A stretch of DNA of 64,000 bases from Pseudoclavibacter helvolus (GTDB taxonomy: Bacteria > Actinomycetota > Actinomycetes > Actinomycetales > Microbacteriaceae). This document shows, in pieces, positions 1 through 9,516 of the stretch. How positions within the stretch are numbered: position 1 is the stretch's first letter; every line of letters starts with the position of its first letter. The stretch covers positions 310,001 through 374,000 of the forward strand of contig NZ_JACHWJ010000004.1 of NCBI RefSeq assembly GCF_014191305.1. The letters run 5' to 3'. A model generated the notes under the pieces. It worked only from the letters and a program-made list of their open reading frames with translations. It was not told the origin of the DNA and did no database searches. The translations under genes were made by a program, and so were the position numbers.

Positions 1-207
1 AGCACACGACGGGGGAGCGGCAGGTCTCGCACCGTTCGGAGTCGTCCCCGTCCCGCCCGCCGGCGCGGGAGTATAGTCCGCACTTGCACTCCACGGGAAG
101 ACCACCTAGAGTTGACGCTTGGTGTCTTTTGCGTTGCGATTTCGCGCGCGTCGTCACCGTCCATCCGCACGACCAGCGTGCATTCAATAGCAAACGACAG
201 TGAGGCT
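1..207. other. 5' flank and probable infA leader, no gene seen
   Basis: No convincing coding region is visible. The reading frame of infA stays open upstream to 112, but the conserved IF-1 protein begins at 208, so this stretch is read as leader. A TATAGT hexamer at 72-77 resembles a -10 box, but no good -35 box sits at the right distance. A TTGACG at 112-117 could be a -35 box, again without a clear partner. The promoter assignment is therefore tentative. Confidence 0.3.
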
Positions 208-429
208 ATGGCCAAGAAAGACGGCGTCATCGAGATCGAGGGTTCGGTTGTCGAGGCATTGCCAAACGCAATGTTCCGCGTAGAACTCTCGAACGGACAC
301 AAGGTTCTTGCTCACATCTCGGGCAAGATGCGTCAGCACTACATCCGTATCCTTCCTGAGGACCGCGTGATCGTGGAGTTGAGCCCGTACGACTTGACCC
401 GCGGCCGCATTGTCTACCGCTACAAGTAG
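208..429 (+). CDS. infA: Translation initiation factor IF-1
   Basis: The 73-aa product is a single S1/OB-fold domain, the usual full length for IF-1. IF-1 binds the 30S A site during initiation together with IF-2 and IF-3. The start is the ATG at 208, where the family N-terminus [12 protein letters not shown] begins; the frame is open further upstream but that part matches nothing. The conserved segments [12 protein letters not shown] and [13 protein letters not shown] are present. It heads the rpmJ-rpsM-rpsK-rpoA-rplQ cluster, as in most actinobacteria. Identification is certain by sequence and context. Confidence 0.98.
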   Translation: MAKKDGVIEIEGSVVEALPNAMFRVELSNGHKVLAHISGKMRQHYIRILPEDRVIVELSPYDLTRGRIVYRYK

Positions 430-446
430 GCACGCTGTAAGGAACG

Positions 447-468
447 GCTGGGCATACGTATGCCCAGC
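447..468. promoter_or_regulatory. 22-bp perfect palindrome before rpmJ
   Basis: The sequence gctgggcata, then cgta, then tgcccagc reads the same on both strands across 447-468. It lies between the infA stop and the rpmJ ribosome-binding site. In RNA it would form a stable stem with almost no loop. It could be an attenuator or processing hairpin, or a dimeric-protein site; the sequence alone does not decide. No U-tract follows, so simple intrinsic termination is unlikely. Confidence 0.45.
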
Positions 469-498
469 ACGAGGCCAGCGATCACAGAAGGAACTTCA

Positions 499-612
499 AT
501 GAAGGTCAACCCCAGCGTCAAGAAGATCTGCGACAAGTGCAAGGTTATCCGCCGTCACGGTCGCGTCATGGTCATCTGCGAGAACCCGCGCCACAAGCAG
601 CGCCAGGGTTAA
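499..612 (+). CDS. rpmJ: 50S ribosomal protein L36
   Basis: This 37-aa protein starts [20 protein letters not shown] and ends [10 protein letters not shown], a canonical L36. The zinc-ribbon residues C11, C14, C27 and H32 are all present, so this is the zinc-binding (C+) form rather than the zinc-free paralogue induced under zinc limitation. An AGAAGGAA Shine-Dalgarno sequence lies just upstream of the ATG at 499. It sits between infA and rpsM as in other actinobacteria, separated from each by hairpin-forming spacers. Confidence 0.97.
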   Translation: MKVNPSVKKICDKCKVIRRHGRVMVICENPRHKQRQG

Positions 613-618
613 TCGCTC

Positions 619-678
619 GGGGCTCCTCTCTCACGTGCAAGTTTGACGTGAGAGAAGCCCCTGGGTGCTCAGGCACCC
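619..678 (+). terminator. Hairpin pair between rpmJ and rpsM (terminator or attenuator)
   Basis: Two stems follow rpmJ. In the larger one, ggggct (619-624) pairs with agcccc (656-661) and ctctcacgt (628-636) with acgtgagag (646-654). The smaller one, gggtgc...gcaccc, lies at about 663-678. There is no run of T after the stems. A partial terminator separating infA-rpmJ from rpsM-rplQ is the simplest reading. An autoregulatory r-protein leader upstream of rpsM is the alternative. Confidence 0.5.
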
Positions 679-805
679 GACGTCACAACTGAATACGAAA
701 CAGCACCAGTAAGAACCGCCCGGAGTCAAAGCCAGGCGGGGACACCTTCGGACCGAGGCCGGGGCCCATCCGGTGCATCACACCTCAACCCACAGGAGAA
801 ATCCC

Positions 806-1180
806 ATGGCACGTCTCGCAGGCGTCGATCTCCCACGCGAAAAGCGCGTTGAGATCGCACTCACCTACATCTACGGCGTCGGCCGCACGAGCGCCCTCAA
901 GGCACTCGAGGACACCGGCATCGACGGCAACATCCGCGTCAAGAACCTCGACGACGAGCAGCTCGTTCAGCTCCGCGACTACATCGAAGGCAACTTCAAG
1001 GTAGAAGGTGACCTCCGCCGTGAGGTCGCAGCTGACATCCGCCGCAAGGTCGAAATCGGCAGCTACGAGGGTCTCCGCCACCGCCGCGGCCTTCCCGTGC
1101 GCGGCCAGCGCACGAAGACGAACGCTCGTACCCGCAAGGGCCCGAAGCGCACGGTCGCCGGCAAGAAGAAGGCACGCTAG
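806..1180 (+). CDS. rpsM: 30S ribosomal protein S13
   Basis: The 124-aa product begins [19 protein letters not shown] and carries the helix-two-turn-helix segment followed by the basic tail [18 protein letters not shown], as expected for S13 in the head of the 30S subunit. The ATG at 806 is chosen because it follows a strong CAGGAGAA Shine-Dalgarno (792-799) and gives the family length; the upstream in-frame ATG at 773 lacks conserved sequence. It is followed 42 bases later by rpsK. As in many actinobacteria, no rpsD lies between rpsK and rpoA. Confidence 0.97.
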   Translation: MARLAGVDLPREKRVEIALTYIYGVGRTSALKALEDTGIDGNIRVKNLDDEQLVQLRDYIEGNFKVEGDLRREVAADIRRKVEIGSYEGLRHRRGLPVRGQRTKTNARTRKGPKRTVAGKKKAR

Positions 1181-1222
1181 TCGCCGCCGCGACAGCGCCC
1201 GCAGATTTCGTAGGAGAGAAAA

Positions 1223-1621
1223 TTGGCTACCCCAAAGAGCGCCGCTCGTAAGCCGCGCAAGAAGGACAAGAAGAACGTCGCAGTGGGCCAGGCTCACATC
1301 AAGTCGACCTTCAACAACACGATCGTGTCGATCACCGACCCGTCCGGCGCTGTCATCAGCTGGGCTTCCTCCGGTGGAGTCGGCTTCAAGGGCTCGCGCA
1401 AGTCGACCCCGTTCGCCGCGCAGCTCGCAGCCGAGGCCGCAGCTCGCCAGGCGCAGGAGCACGGCATGAAGAAGGTCGACGTCTTCGTCAAGGGACCGGG
1501 CTCCGGTCGCGAGACCGCGATCCGCTCGCTTCAGGCCGCAGGCCTCGAGGTCGGCTCGATCAACGACGTCACCCCACAGGCACACAACGGCTGCCGCCCC
1601 CCGAAGCGTCGCCGCGTCTAG
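1223..1621 (+). CDS. rpsK: 30S ribosomal protein S11
   Basis: The 132-aa protein is full-length S11. The family block begins at about residue 20, with [16 protein letters not shown], and the chain ends [11 protein letters not shown]. It starts with TTG at 1223, preceded by a TAGGAGAG Shine-Dalgarno at 1211-1218; no ATG or GTG gives a correct N-terminus. S11 sits on the 30S platform near the E site. The gene belongs to the rpsM-rpsK-rpoA-rplQ cluster. Confidence 0.97.
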   Translation: MATPKSAARKPRKKDKKNVAVGQAHIKSTFNNTIVSITDPSGAVISWASSGGVGFKGSRKSTPFAAQLAAEAAARQAQEHGMKKVDVFVKGPGSGRETAIRSLQAAGLEVGSINDVTPQAHNGCRPPKRRRV

Positions 1622-1770
1622 CCTCTCGTCCGCTGCGAGGCTCTCCCGCAAGGGAGAGCCTTGTGGCGGATGTTCGGCGTCCCCGCTCGAACTCCACACC
1701 CGGTCGACGACGTGCGTCGGCTGAATCGCCAAGTGTCATATAGCGGACACTTTGCCGAAAGGAACCCATA

Positions 1771-2766
1771 GTGCTTATCGCACAGCGTCCAACGCTCACC
1801 GAGGAAAGCCTCTCCGAGAACCGCTCGAAGTTCACGATCGGACCACTCGAGCCCGGCTTCGGCTACACCCTCGGCAACTCACTGCGTCGCACCCTGCTGT
1901 CCTCCATCCCTGGAGCTGCAGTCACGAGCATCCGCCTCGACGGTGTCCTCCACAAGTTCACGACCATCCCTGGTGTGAAGGAAGACGTCACCGAGATCAT
2001 CCTCAACATCAAGCAGCTGGTCGTCTCCAGCGAGCACGATGAGCCGATCACGGCCTACCTCCGCAAGACCGGGGCTGGCGAAGTGACGGCTGCTGACATC
2101 TCTGCACCTGCCGGTGTCGAGGTGCACAACCCGGAGCTCGTCATCGCGACGCTCAACGACGATGCCAAGTTCGAGCTCGAACTCACCATCGAGCGTGGCC
2201 GTGGCTACGTGTCGGCGACCCAGAACCGCAACGAGTTCTCCGAGGCCGGTCAGGTCCCGATCGACTCGATCTACTCGCCGGTCCTCAAGGTCACCTACCG
2301 TGTCGACGCAACGCGTGCCGGTGAGCGTACCGACTTCGACAACCTCGTCGTGGACGTGGAGACGAAGCCGGCGATCTCGCCGCGCGACGCGATCGCTTCC
2401 GCCGGTCGTACGCTCGTCGAGCTCTTCAGCCTCGCCCGCGAGCTGAACGAGCAGGCTGAGGGCATCGAGATCGGCCCAGCGCCGGTCGACGCCGTCCTCA
2501 GCAACGAGCTGTCGATGCCGATCGAAGACCTCGACCTCTCCGTGCGCTCGTACAACTGCCTCAAGCGCGAGGGCATCAACACGGTTTCCGAGCTCGTGGC
2601 TCTCAGCGAGACCCAGCTCATGAACATCCGCAACTTCGGTCAGAAGTCGGTCGACGAGGTGCGCGACAAGCTCACCGAGCTCGGCCTCTCGCTCAAGGAC
2701 TCGGTTCCCGGGTTCGAGGGTGCTCACTTCTACGGTGCCGGCGACGACACCGGCGAGTACGTCTAA
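1771..2766 (+). CDS. rpoA: DNA-directed RNA polymerase subunit alpha
   Basis: The 331-aa product has the alpha N-terminal dimerisation domain (about 1-230, including [20 protein letters not shown]) and, after a linker, the alpha C-terminal domain (about 245-315, [20 protein letters not shown]) that contacts UP elements and activators. The start is a GTG at 1771 after an AAAGGA Shine-Dalgarno. The last 16 or so residues are a short acidic tail. The 149-base gap after rpsK contains no rpsD. Identification is secure. Confidence 0.98.
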   Translation: MLIAQRPTLTEESLSENRSKFTIGPLEPGFGYTLGNSLRRTLLSSIPGAAVTSIRLDGVLHKFTTIPGVKEDVTEIILNIKQLVVSSEHDEPITAYLRKTGAGEVTAADISAPAGVEVHNPELVIATLNDDAKFELELTIERGRGYVSATQNRNEFSEAGQVPIDSIYSPVLKVTYRVDATRAGERTDFDNLVVDVETKPAISPRDAIASAGRTLVELFSLARELNEQAEGIEIGPAPVDAVLSNELSMPIEDLDLSVRSYNCLKREGINTVSELVALSETQLMNIRNFGQKSVDEVRDKLTELGLSLKDSVPGFEGAHFYGAGDDTGEYV

Positions 2767-2811
2767 ACAGACGTGCCCGCCAGACCGACTTCACACGAAA
2801 GAGAATGACGA

Positions 2812-3384
2812 ATGCCTAAGCCCAACAAGGGTCCTCGCCTCGGAGGCGGCCCCGCACACGAGCGCCTCATGCTCGCTACGCTCGCGGCGCAGCTGTACAC
2901 GCACAAGCGCATCCAGACGACGGAGACGAAGGCCAAGCGCCTCCGCCCGCTCGCTGAGCGCCTGATCACGTTCGCGAAGCGCGGCGACATCCACGCGCGC
3001 CGTCGCGTGCTGCAGATCGTGACCGACAAGACCGTCGTGCACGAGCTCTTCACGGAGATCGCACCGCAGATGGAAGGTCGCGATGGCGGGTACACCCGCA
3101 TCATCAAGACCGGCTACCGCAAGGGCGACAACGCCCCCATGGCAGTCATCGAGCTCGTCCTCGAGCCCGTCACCCCGAAGGCTTCTGCAGTGAAGACCGC
3201 GACCGCCGCGGCACCCGCTGAGCCCGAGGTCGCCGAGGTCGCGGCAGACGAGGTCGACGCAGCTGCTGGCGACACCGAGGCTTCCGAGCCCACGGTCGAC
3301 GGTGGCACGCAGCCTTCCGAGGCAGCCGACGCGGCAGAAGCTGCTGAGTCGGACGCCGACGAGAAGGCCGACGACGCCAAGTAG
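2812..3384 (+). CDS. rplQ: 50S ribosomal protein L17 with long acidic tail
   Basis: The first ~120 residues (starting [20 protein letters not shown]) are a complete L17. The remaining ~70 residues are an Ala/Glu/Asp-rich, low-complexity tail without predicted fold. Such tails are common on actinobacterial L17, which otherwise is about 120-130 aa. It starts 45 bases after rpoA with an AAGAGAATG-type spacing. A strong hairpin follows at 3401-3437, so this is probably the last gene of the alpha cluster before truA. Confidence 0.97.
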   Translation: MPKPNKGPRLGGGPAHERLMLATLAAQLYTHKRIQTTETKAKRLRPLAERLITFAKRGDIHARRRVLQIVTDKTVVHELFTEIAPQMEGRDGGYTRIIKTGYRKGDNAPMAVIELVLEPVTPKASAVKTATAAAPAEPEVAEVAADEVDAAAGDTEASEPTVDGGTQPSEAADAAEAAESDADEKADDAK

Positions 3385-3400
3385 TCGAACCTGACACCCG

Positions 3401-3437
3401 AAGCCCCCGAGCAATCCAACGGACTGCTCGGGGGCTT
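3401..3437 (+). terminator. Terminator hairpin after rplQ
   Basis: aagcccccgagca (3401-3413) pairs perfectly with tgctcgggggctt (3425-3437) around an 11-base loop. A modest T-containing tail (cgtcgtgtcg) follows. It lies between rplQ and truA. Confidence 0.8.
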
Positions 3438-3499
3438 CGTCGTGTCGCTGGCTTCGTTGTTTCGCTGAAAATCAGGCTCTGGTAGGGAAGGATGTGCAC

Positions 3500-4423
3500 A
3501 TGGGGCATGGACGAAGCACGGCACGGTTCCGTCTGGACATCGCCTACGACGGGACTGCCTTCAGCGGGTGGGCCGCACAGCCAGAGCTGCGCACCGTCCA
3601 AGGCGCACTCGAAGACGCGATACGACTCGTCGCCCGTGACCTCCCGCCAGGGCCGCTCCTCACCGTGGCAGGGCGAACCGACGCCGGGGTCCACGCCGCG
3701 GCGCAGGTCGCTCACCTCGACCTCGATGACCTCGCCCTCGAGAACGTGCGACGTCGGTCAACCGACGACGTCGCAGACATCCTGCTCCGCCGAACCAACG
3801 GCGTGCTCGGTCGCGACAGCGACGTCGTCCTCTCGCGTGTATCGCAGGCCCCGGCCGGCTTCGACGCGCGCTTCTCCGCCGTCTCGCGAAGCTACGAGTT
3901 CCGGATCGCGGACCGACTCACGCCGCCGAATCCCATCGAGCGGCACAGAACCGCCGTCGTCACCCGCACCCTCGACCCCGCGCTGATGCAATCAGCGGCT
4001 GACAAGCTCATCGGCCTCCACGACTTTGCGGGTTTCTGCAGGCCGCGCCCGCACTCGACGACGATCCGCACCCTGCAGCGGTTCGACTGGATGAGAGACG
4101 AGCACGGTGTTCTCGTGGCGAAGCTCGAGGCGGATGCCTTCTGCCATTCGATGGTTAGGTCCCTGGTCGGGATGTGTGCCGAGGTCGGGGCCGGGCGCAT
4201 CCGGCTCGCCGATGTGCAAGTCCTGCTCCAAGCCGCCGAGCGCAGCAGTGCCTTCCCGGTCCTTTCGGCACGGGGTCTGACGCTCACCGGCGTCGGGTAC
4301 CCCGCCGACCACGAACTTCTGGGGCGCCAGCAGATCACCAGGGCCCAGCGACCCGCGCTCCGCCTCGTTGAGCCACTGTCGGGTCCGACGGCGATCGAGG
4401 CAGGATCTACACCTCTCGACTGA
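3500..4423 (+). CDS. truA: tRNA pseudouridine(38-40) synthase TruA
   Basis: TruA converts U38-U40 of the tRNA anticodon arm to pseudouridine. The motif AGRTDAGVHA holds the catalytic aspartate (D61 from this start), and RLDIAYDGTAFSGWAAQP is the typical N-terminus. About 307 aa, slightly longer than the E. coli enzyme. I chose the ATG at 3500, which lies 7 bases after a GGGAAGGA Shine-Dalgarno; a GTG at 3494 in the same frame is too close to it. truA commonly follows rplQ in actinobacteria. Confidence 0.95.
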   Translation: MGHGRSTARFRLDIAYDGTAFSGWAAQPELRTVQGALEDAIRLVARDLPPGPLLTVAGRTDAGVHAAAQVAHLDLDDLALENVRRRSTDDVADILLRRTNGVLGRDSDVVLSRVSQAPAGFDARFSAVSRSYEFRIADRLTPPNPIERHRTAVVTRTLDPALMQSAADKLIGLHDFAGFCRPRPHSTTIRTLQRFDWMRDEHGVLVAKLEADAFCHSMVRSLVGMCAEVGAGRIRLADVQVLLQAAERSSAFPVLSARGLTLTGVGYPADHELLGRQQITRAQRPALRLVEPLSGPTAIEAGSTPLD

Positions 4424-4457
4424 TTCACAGGATGGGTGTAGCAGTCAGACTGGAGGC

Positions 4458-4787
4458 ATGGTCGACTTCCTCAGCTACGCCGCGCTGGCATTGCCTGTCG
4501 TCGTGTTCATCCTGCTCAGCCTGACAGCGAAGCTCTGGCCGCGTGCCACCACCACGGGAGCCTGGGTCGCACTCGGAGTCGCCCTGCTTGTCGCCGCGTA
4601 CGGCGCGCTGAGCGCGATGATTCCGACGCTCGACCCGACGGCCCCAGACATCTTCCTCGGATCATTCTTCTTCTCTGCCTCGCTCATCGCCGGGGGAGTC
4701 GGCACGATGCTCATCGTGGGAGTGTTCGGTGCGGCTGCCCGGTTCAGAACGATCCGTGCACGACGCCTTGCCGCCATTTCGCTGTGA
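4458..4787 (+). CDS. Small membrane protein of unknown function
   Basis: The 109-aa product begins MVDFLSYAALALPVVVFILL and has three hydrophobic segments (about residues 4-24, 31-52 and 66-90), followed by a basic tail rich in Arg (RTIRARRLAA). No family is recognised. The ATG at 4458 directly follows a TGGAGG that is too close to act as a normal Shine-Dalgarno, so translation may be leaderless or coupled to truA, which ends 34 bases upstream. It precedes rplM. Function unknown; an integral membrane location is inferred. Confidence 0.7.
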   Translation: MVDFLSYAALALPVVVFILLSLTAKLWPRATTTGAWVALGVALLVAAYGALSAMIPTLDPTAPDIFLGSFFFSASLIAGGVGTMLIVGVFGAAARFRTIRARRLAAISL

Positions 4788-4979
4788 TATTGCGCACACG
4801 CTGTTGCTGACGTAAGCTACTCAAGTTGTCTGCACTTCGGTGTCGGCTTCGAAGTTGAGCCCTCGACTGTGACGTTCGTGGCTGAGCCTCCCCGGGACCT
4901 GGTTCTCGGAGCCTCCTCCGCAACCATCACGACAGAGCGGGATTCACGACCTCCTCATTTCGACGAAAGGTGCACATTC

Positions 4980-5423
4980 ATGCGCACGTACACACCAAAG
5001 GGCGGTGACATCACCCATGACTGGGTGGTCATCGACGCGACTGATGTCGTTCTCGGCCGTCTCGCAACCCACGCGGCAGCTCTGCTCCGCGGCAAGCACA
5101 AGGCAACCTTCGCTCAGCACGTTGACATGGGTGACTTCGTCATCGTCATCAACGCTGAGAAGGTCGCGCTGACGGGCTCCAAGCTTCAGAAGAAGCTCGC
5201 CTACCGCCACTCGGGTTACCCGGGCGGCCTCACGGCGACCTCCTACACGGAGATGCTCGAGAAGCACCCGACGCGCGCCGTTGAGAAGGCGATCCGCGGC
5301 ATGCTCCCCAAGAACACGCTCGGACGCGACCAGCTCAAGAAGCTCAAGGTCTACGCAGGTGCTGAGCACCCGCATGCAGCCCAGCAGCCGAAGCCGTACG
5401 TCTTCGACCAGGTTGCCCAGTAG
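4980..5423 (+). CDS. rplM: 50S ribosomal protein L13
   Basis: The 147-aa protein starts [20 protein letters not shown] and contains [17 protein letters not shown], both typical of L13. The ATG at 4980 follows a CGAAAGG Shine-Dalgarno; the open frame upstream to 4869 shows no conserved sequence and is taken as leader. The ~190-base leader (4788-4979) likely holds the promoter for rplM-rpsI. rpsI starts 26 bases downstream, the standard rplM-rpsI pair. Confidence 0.97.
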   Translation: MRTYTPKGGDITHDWVVIDATDVVLGRLATHAAALLRGKHKATFAQHVDMGDFVIVINAEKVALTGSKLQKKLAYRHSGYPGGLTATSYTEMLEKHPTRAVEKAIRGMLPKNTLGRDQLKKLKVYAGAEHPHAAQQPKPYVFDQVAQ

Positions 5424-5449
5424 CGGCCCGAGCTAGGAAAGAGAACACA

Positions 5450-5935
5450 GTGGCAACCATTGCAGAGTCCATCGAGCAGCCGCAGAGCTACTCGACCGAA
5501 ACCCCAGAGGCAGAGGCAGCCGTTCAGGCTCCTCGTCCGGCGCTCACCGTTCCCGGTGCAGCCGTCGGCCGTCGCAAGCAGGCAATCGCCCGCGTGCGCC
5601 TCGTCCCGGGAACCGGCACCATCACGGTCAACGGCCGCGACATCGCCGACTACTTCCCGAACAAGCTGCACCAGCAGCTGATCAACGACCCGTTCACGAT
5701 CCTGAGCCTCGGTGGCGCGTACGACGTCATCGCGCGCATCTCGGGTGGCGGACCCTCGGGTCAGGCCGGCGCACTCCGCCTCGGCATCGCACGCGCTCTC
5801 AACGAGATCGACCGCGAGAACAACCGCCCGGAGCTCAAGAAGGCCGGCTTCCTCTCTCGTGACGCTCGCGTCAAGGAGCGCAAGAAGGCCGGACTCAAGA
5901 AGGCCCGTAAGGCGCCTCAGTACTCCAAGCGCTAA
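5450..5935 (+). CDS. rpsI: 30S ribosomal protein S9
   Basis: The 161-aa product has a ~35-residue variable N-terminus, then the S9 core [18 protein letters not shown] and the conserved basic C-terminal end [12 protein letters not shown], whose tail reaches the P-site tRNA. It starts with GTG at 5450 after an AGGAAAGAG Shine-Dalgarno. It is cotranscribed with rplM, and glmM begins 15 bases after its stop, suggesting the operon continues into glmM. Confidence 0.97.
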   Translation: MATIAESIEQPQSYSTETPEAEAAVQAPRPALTVPGAAVGRRKQAIARVRLVPGTGTITVNGRDIADYFPNKLHQQLINDPFTILSLGGAYDVIARISGGGPSGQAGALRLGIARALNEIDRENNRPELKKAGFLSRDARVKERKKAGLKKARKAPQYSKR

Positions 5936-5950
5936 GTCCAGACATTTCGA

Positions 5951-7315
5951 ATGCCTAGGCTTTTCGGAACGGACGGGGTTCGTGGGCTTGCGAACGACCA
6001 CCTCACGGTCGAGCTTGCCCTCAGCCTCGCCCAGGCCGCTGCCATCGTGCTCGCGACATCTGCTCGCGAGCACGGGCGGCGGCCTCGTGCTGTTTTAGCC
6101 CGCGATCCGCGGGTCTCAGGTGAATTCATCTCGGCCGCCGTCGCAGCCGGGCTCGCCTCATCCGGTGTTGACGTGCTCGACGCCGGAGTCATCCCGACGC
6201 CGGCAGCGGCGTTTCTGACGGCGGAGATCGGTGCCGACTTCGGCGTCATGATCTCTGCCTCGCACAACCCGGCTCCGGACAACGGGATCAAGTTCTTCGC
6301 TCGCGGCGGGCGCAAGCTGGCCGACGATCTCGAGAACCAGATCGAGGCGCTCCTCGGTGGCGAGAAGCTCACGCCCACTGGTGCGGGTGTCGGCAGCATC
6401 GAGCGATTCGCCGATGCCGAAGACCGCTACGCCCTGCACCTGCTGCGGAGCCTGCCGCTCCGTGAGGACGGCACTTCGCCTCTTCGCGGACTGCATGTTG
6501 TGCTCGACTGCGCTCACGGCGCGGCGGCCGGGGTGTCGCCAGAGGTCTTCACAGATGCGGGCGCGCAGGTCACGGTTATAGGCAATGCGCCGAATGGGCT
6601 CAACATCAACGAGGGTGTCGGTTCGACGCACCTCGGTGAGCTGGCCCGCACCGTCACGGAGCTCGGTGCCGATCTCGGCATCGCCCACGACGGTGACGCG
6701 GACAGGTGCCTCGCGATCGATGCTGACGGGAACGTCGTCGATGGTGACCAGATCATGGCGATCCTCGCGGTCTCCATGCGCAGGCGCGGAGCGCTCCGCG
6801 AGGACACGCTCGTCGCAACCGTCATGTCGAACCTCGGCCTCAAGATCGCGATGCGCGAGGCTGGTATCCGCATGATCGAGACCAAGGTCGGCGACCGTTA
6901 CGTGCTCGAGGAACTCAACGAGCGTGGCCTTGCCCTTGGCGGGGAGCAGTCGGGGCACGTCATCCTCACCGACTACGCGACGACGGGTGACGGCATCCTG
7001 ACGGGGCTGCACATCGCGGCCGAGATGCGGCGCACGGGCAAGACCCTGGCCGAGCTCGCTTCCGTGATGCGCGTGTACCCGCAGGTGCTCATCAACGTGC
7101 CAGGCGTGCGCAAGGAAGACTGCGCCAGCGACGAACCGTTGCAGGCTGCAGTCGCCCAGGTCGCGAGTGAGCTCGGCGAGACCGGTCGAGTGCTGTTGCG
7201 CCCCTCGGGGACCGAGCCGCTCGTTCGCGTGATGATCGAGGCGGGGGAGCAGGAAACCGCGCAACGCCACGCCGAAGCGCTCGCCGCTGTCGTGCGTGAG
7301 CGTCTCGCGCTCTGA
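5951..7315 (+). CDS. glmM: Phosphoglucosamine mutase GlmM
   Basis: GlmM interconverts glucosamine-6-phosphate and glucosamine-1-phosphate on the way to UDP-GlcNAc for peptidoglycan. All four family signatures are present: the phosphoserine loop [15 protein letters not shown] (active Ser about 104), the metal loop DGDADR, the sugar-binding GGEQSGH, and the phosphate-binding [12 protein letters not shown]. The 454-aa length is normal. It starts at ATG 5951, 15 bases after rpsI. Its substrate comes from GlmS, encoded further along at 12468. A hairpin at 7341-7387 ends the unit. Confidence 0.97.
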   Translation: MPRLFGTDGVRGLANDHLTVELALSLAQAAAIVLATSAREHGRRPRAVLARDPRVSGEFISAAVAAGLASSGVDVLDAGVIPTPAAAFLTAEIGADFGVMISASHNPAPDNGIKFFARGGRKLADDLENQIEALLGGEKLTPTGAGVGSIERFADAEDRYALHLLRSLPLREDGTSPLRGLHVVLDCAHGAAAGVSPEVFTDAGAQVTVIGNAPNGLNINEGVGSTHLGELARTVTELGADLGIAHDGDADRCLAIDADGNVVDGDQIMAILAVSMRRRGALREDTLVATVMSNLGLKIAMREAGIRMIETKVGDRYVLEELNERGLALGGEQSGHVILTDYATTGDGILTGLHIAAEMRRTGKTLAELASVMRVYPQVLINVPGVRKEDCASDEPLQAAVAQVASELGETGRVLLRPSGTEPLVRVMIEAGEQETAQRHAEALAAVVRERLAL

Positions 7316-7340
7316 AGAAGACTTCGCGGACCGAATCCAA

Positions 7341-7387
7341 GAACGGGGTTCTGCTACACCAGTCCCTGGTGTAGCGGAACCCCGTTC
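7341..7387 (+). terminator. Terminator hairpin after glmM
   Basis: A 20-base arm (gaacggggttctgctacacc) at 7341-7360 pairs with ggtgtagcggaaccccgttc at 7368-7387 around a 7-base loop, with a single interior mismatch. A short T-containing tail (tcgttctg) follows. Confidence 0.8.
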
Positions 7388-7582
7388 TCGTTCTGCGGGA
7401 GACACCTTGCATGCTCAGCTTGGCGGCGGGCACCCTCAGGAAGCATTTCGCGAGGTGAGCTCATCCCAGTGTGCGATCAAAACAAACACCGAGGCAAAGT
7501 TTTGGTGACAATCTCGCATCTGGGGCTTCCCGCGTGGATATGCTCAACACGCGGAAATCCCGCCAATCCTAAGGAGCTCTCC

Positions 7583-7840
7583 ATGATCGAACGCAAGATC
7601 ACCGTCGCCTCGGAGCACGGCCTTCACGCACGTCCCGCAGCGATCTTCGTGCAGGCAGCAACCGAAGCCGGCGTCCCTGTCACGATCGCAAAGGGCGACA
7701 AGAGCGTCAACGCGGCCAGCATCCTCGGAGTGCTCTCGCTTGGCGTTTCCAAGGGAGACGAGATCACCCTTTCCGTTGATGGCGACGAAGCTGTCGCCGA
7801 CCAGCTCGTGGCGCTCCTGGAGACCGACCACGACGCTTGA
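7583..7840 (+). CDS. ptsH: Phosphocarrier protein HPr
   Basis: HPr relays phosphate from PEP-phosphorylated Enzyme I to sugar-specific EIIA proteins. The 85-aa product has the active-site histidine H15 in SEHGLHARPA and a serine at position 46 (NAASILGV), the site of regulatory phosphorylation in Gram-positives. An AAGGAG Shine-Dalgarno (7571-7576) fixes the ATG at 7583; the upstream open frame (from 7469) is not part of the protein. No ptsI is nearby. It precedes the mannitol EII genes, which it would serve. Confidence 0.96.
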   Translation: MIERKITVASEHGLHARPAAIFVQAATEAGVPVTIAKGDKSVNAASILGVLSLGVSKGDEITLSVDGDEAVADQLVALLETDHDA

Positions 7841-7946
7841 GCCGCTGCGCGCACTCACGGCCGCTCGGCCAATTCTTGAAATCCGGGAACGGTCGCACTG
7901 ACCCTTCCCCTCCTATCCCCGCGCATGGGGATTGCTTGGAGCAACA

Positions 7947-9476
7947 ATGACTGCAGAAGCCACTACGGCAACCCAGCAGAAGGGCGCCCGCGTCGGGGTC
8001 CAGCGCTTCGGTGCCTTCCTCTCCGGCATGGTCATGCCGAATATCCCGGCGTTCATCGCCTGGGGCCTCATCACATCCCTGTTCATCCAGACCGGATGGT
8101 TGAACGAACTGTTCCCTGGCGGCGCCGAGATCTGGTCGCAGCTCGGCGGCTGGGCGCTCACGGAAGACGGTGAAGCGCCAACCGGCCTTGTCGGGCCGAT
8201 GATCACGTACCTCCTTCCGCTCCTGATCGCCTTCCAGGGCGGAAAGATGATCTACGACACGCGCGGCGGTGTCGTCGGTGCGATCGCCACGATGGGCGTC
8301 ATCGTGGGCGCAGGCATCCCGATGTTCATCGGTGCCATGATCATGGGGCCACTCGCGGCCTGGGTCATGAAGAAGGTCGACAGCATCTGGGATGGCAAGA
8401 TCCGTGCCGGCTTCGAGATGCTCGTCAACAACTTCTCGGCAGGCATCCTCGCGATGATCCTGGCTATCGCCGGATTCTTCACGATCGCTCCGATCATCAC
8501 GTGGCTCACCGAGCGTCTGGGTGAGGGCGTCGACTTCCTGGTCGAGGCTGGACTCCTGCCTCTCGCGAGCATCCTCATCGAGCCCGCGAAGATCCTCTTC
8601 CTCAACAACGCGATCAACCAGGGTGTGCTCACGCCACTTGGCGTCGCGCAGTCTGAGGAAGCCGGCAAGAGCATCCTGTTCCTGCTCGAGGCGAACCCGG
8701 GCCCCGGACTCGGCCTGCTTCTCGCGTTCTGCTTCTTCGGTGTCGGCGTCGCACGCGCCAGCGCTCCTGGCGCAGTCATCATCCAGTTCTTCGGCGGCAT
8801 CCACGAGATCTACTTCCCGTACGTGCTCGCCAAGCCTGCTCTGATTCTCGCCGTGATCGGTGGTGGCGCAACTGGCGTTCTCACGAACGTCATCTTCCAG
8901 TCGGGCCTCGTGGCTCCCGCCTCGCCCGGATCGATCTTCGCGATCCTCATCATGACCGCGCAGGGAAGCCACCTCGGTGTCATCCTCTCGGTCATCCTCT
9001 CTGCGGCGGTCACGTTCGCCATCGCAGCGGCCATCCTCCTCGCCTCGCGCAAGAAGGACCTCGCTGCAGAGGCGTCCGGAGCCAACAGCTTCGCCGACGC
9101 GGTTGCGCAGACCGAGGCCAACAAGGGCAAGAAGTCCGACGCGCTCTCGGGCCTCGCGACGCAGGCGTCTGGTGGTCTCGCGACCGACACGCGCCAGATC
9201 ACGAACATCGTGTTCGCGTGCGATGCCGGAATGGGTTCGAGCGCCATGGGCGCCTCGGTGCTTCGCAACAAGATCAAGAAGGCCGGAATCGAGGGCGTGA
9301 CGGTGAAGAACGTCTCCATCGCGAACCTCGACAACACGCCGGACCTGATCGTCACTCACCAGGACCTCACGGACCGGGCGAAGCTCAAGTCCCCAGAAGC
9401 CATCCACGTCTCCGTGGAAAACTTCATGAACAGCCCCCGGTACGAAGAAGTCGTGGCTCGACTCTCCAACCGCTGA
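7947..9476 (+). CDS. mtlA: PTS mannitol transporter EIICB
   Basis: This membrane permease takes up mannitol and releases mannitol-1-phosphate. The IIC domain (about residues 20-370) has many membrane segments and the substrate motif GGIHEIYF (about 283-290). The IIB domain begins near 420, with the phosphocysteine C425 in VFACDAGMGSSAMG. There is no fused IIA, which is the next gene. I chose ATG 7947 because GGAG lies five bases upstream; TTG 7932 would add only five residues. About 509 aa. EIICB-type MtlA with separate MtlF is usual in Gram-positives. Confidence 0.95.
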   Translation: MTAEATTATQQKGARVGVQRFGAFLSGMVMPNIPAFIAWGLITSLFIQTGWLNELFPGGAEIWSQLGGWALTEDGEAPTGLVGPMITYLLPLLIAFQGGKMIYDTRGGVVGAIATMGVIVGAGIPMFIGAMIMGPLAAWVMKKVDSIWDGKIRAGFEMLVNNFSAGILAMILAIAGFFTIAPIITWLTERLGEGVDFLVEAGLLPLASILIEPAKILFLNNAINQGVLTPLGVAQSEEAGKSILFLLEANPGPGLGLLLAFCFFGVGVARASAPGAVIIQFFGGIHEIYFPYVLAKPALILAVIGGGATGVLTNVIFQSGLVAPASPGSIFAILIMTAQGSHLGVILSVILSAAVTFAIAAAILLASRKKDLAAEASGANSFADAVAQTEANKGKKSDALSGLATQASGGLATDTRQITNIVFACDAGMGSSAMGASVLRNKIKKAGIEGVTVKNVSIANLDNTPDLIVTHQDLTDRAKLKSPEAIHVSVENFMNSPRYEEVVARLSNR

Positions 9477-9516
9477 GCTGCTGGAGAATCGGACACCCAA
9501 CGAAAGGAACCCTGAA

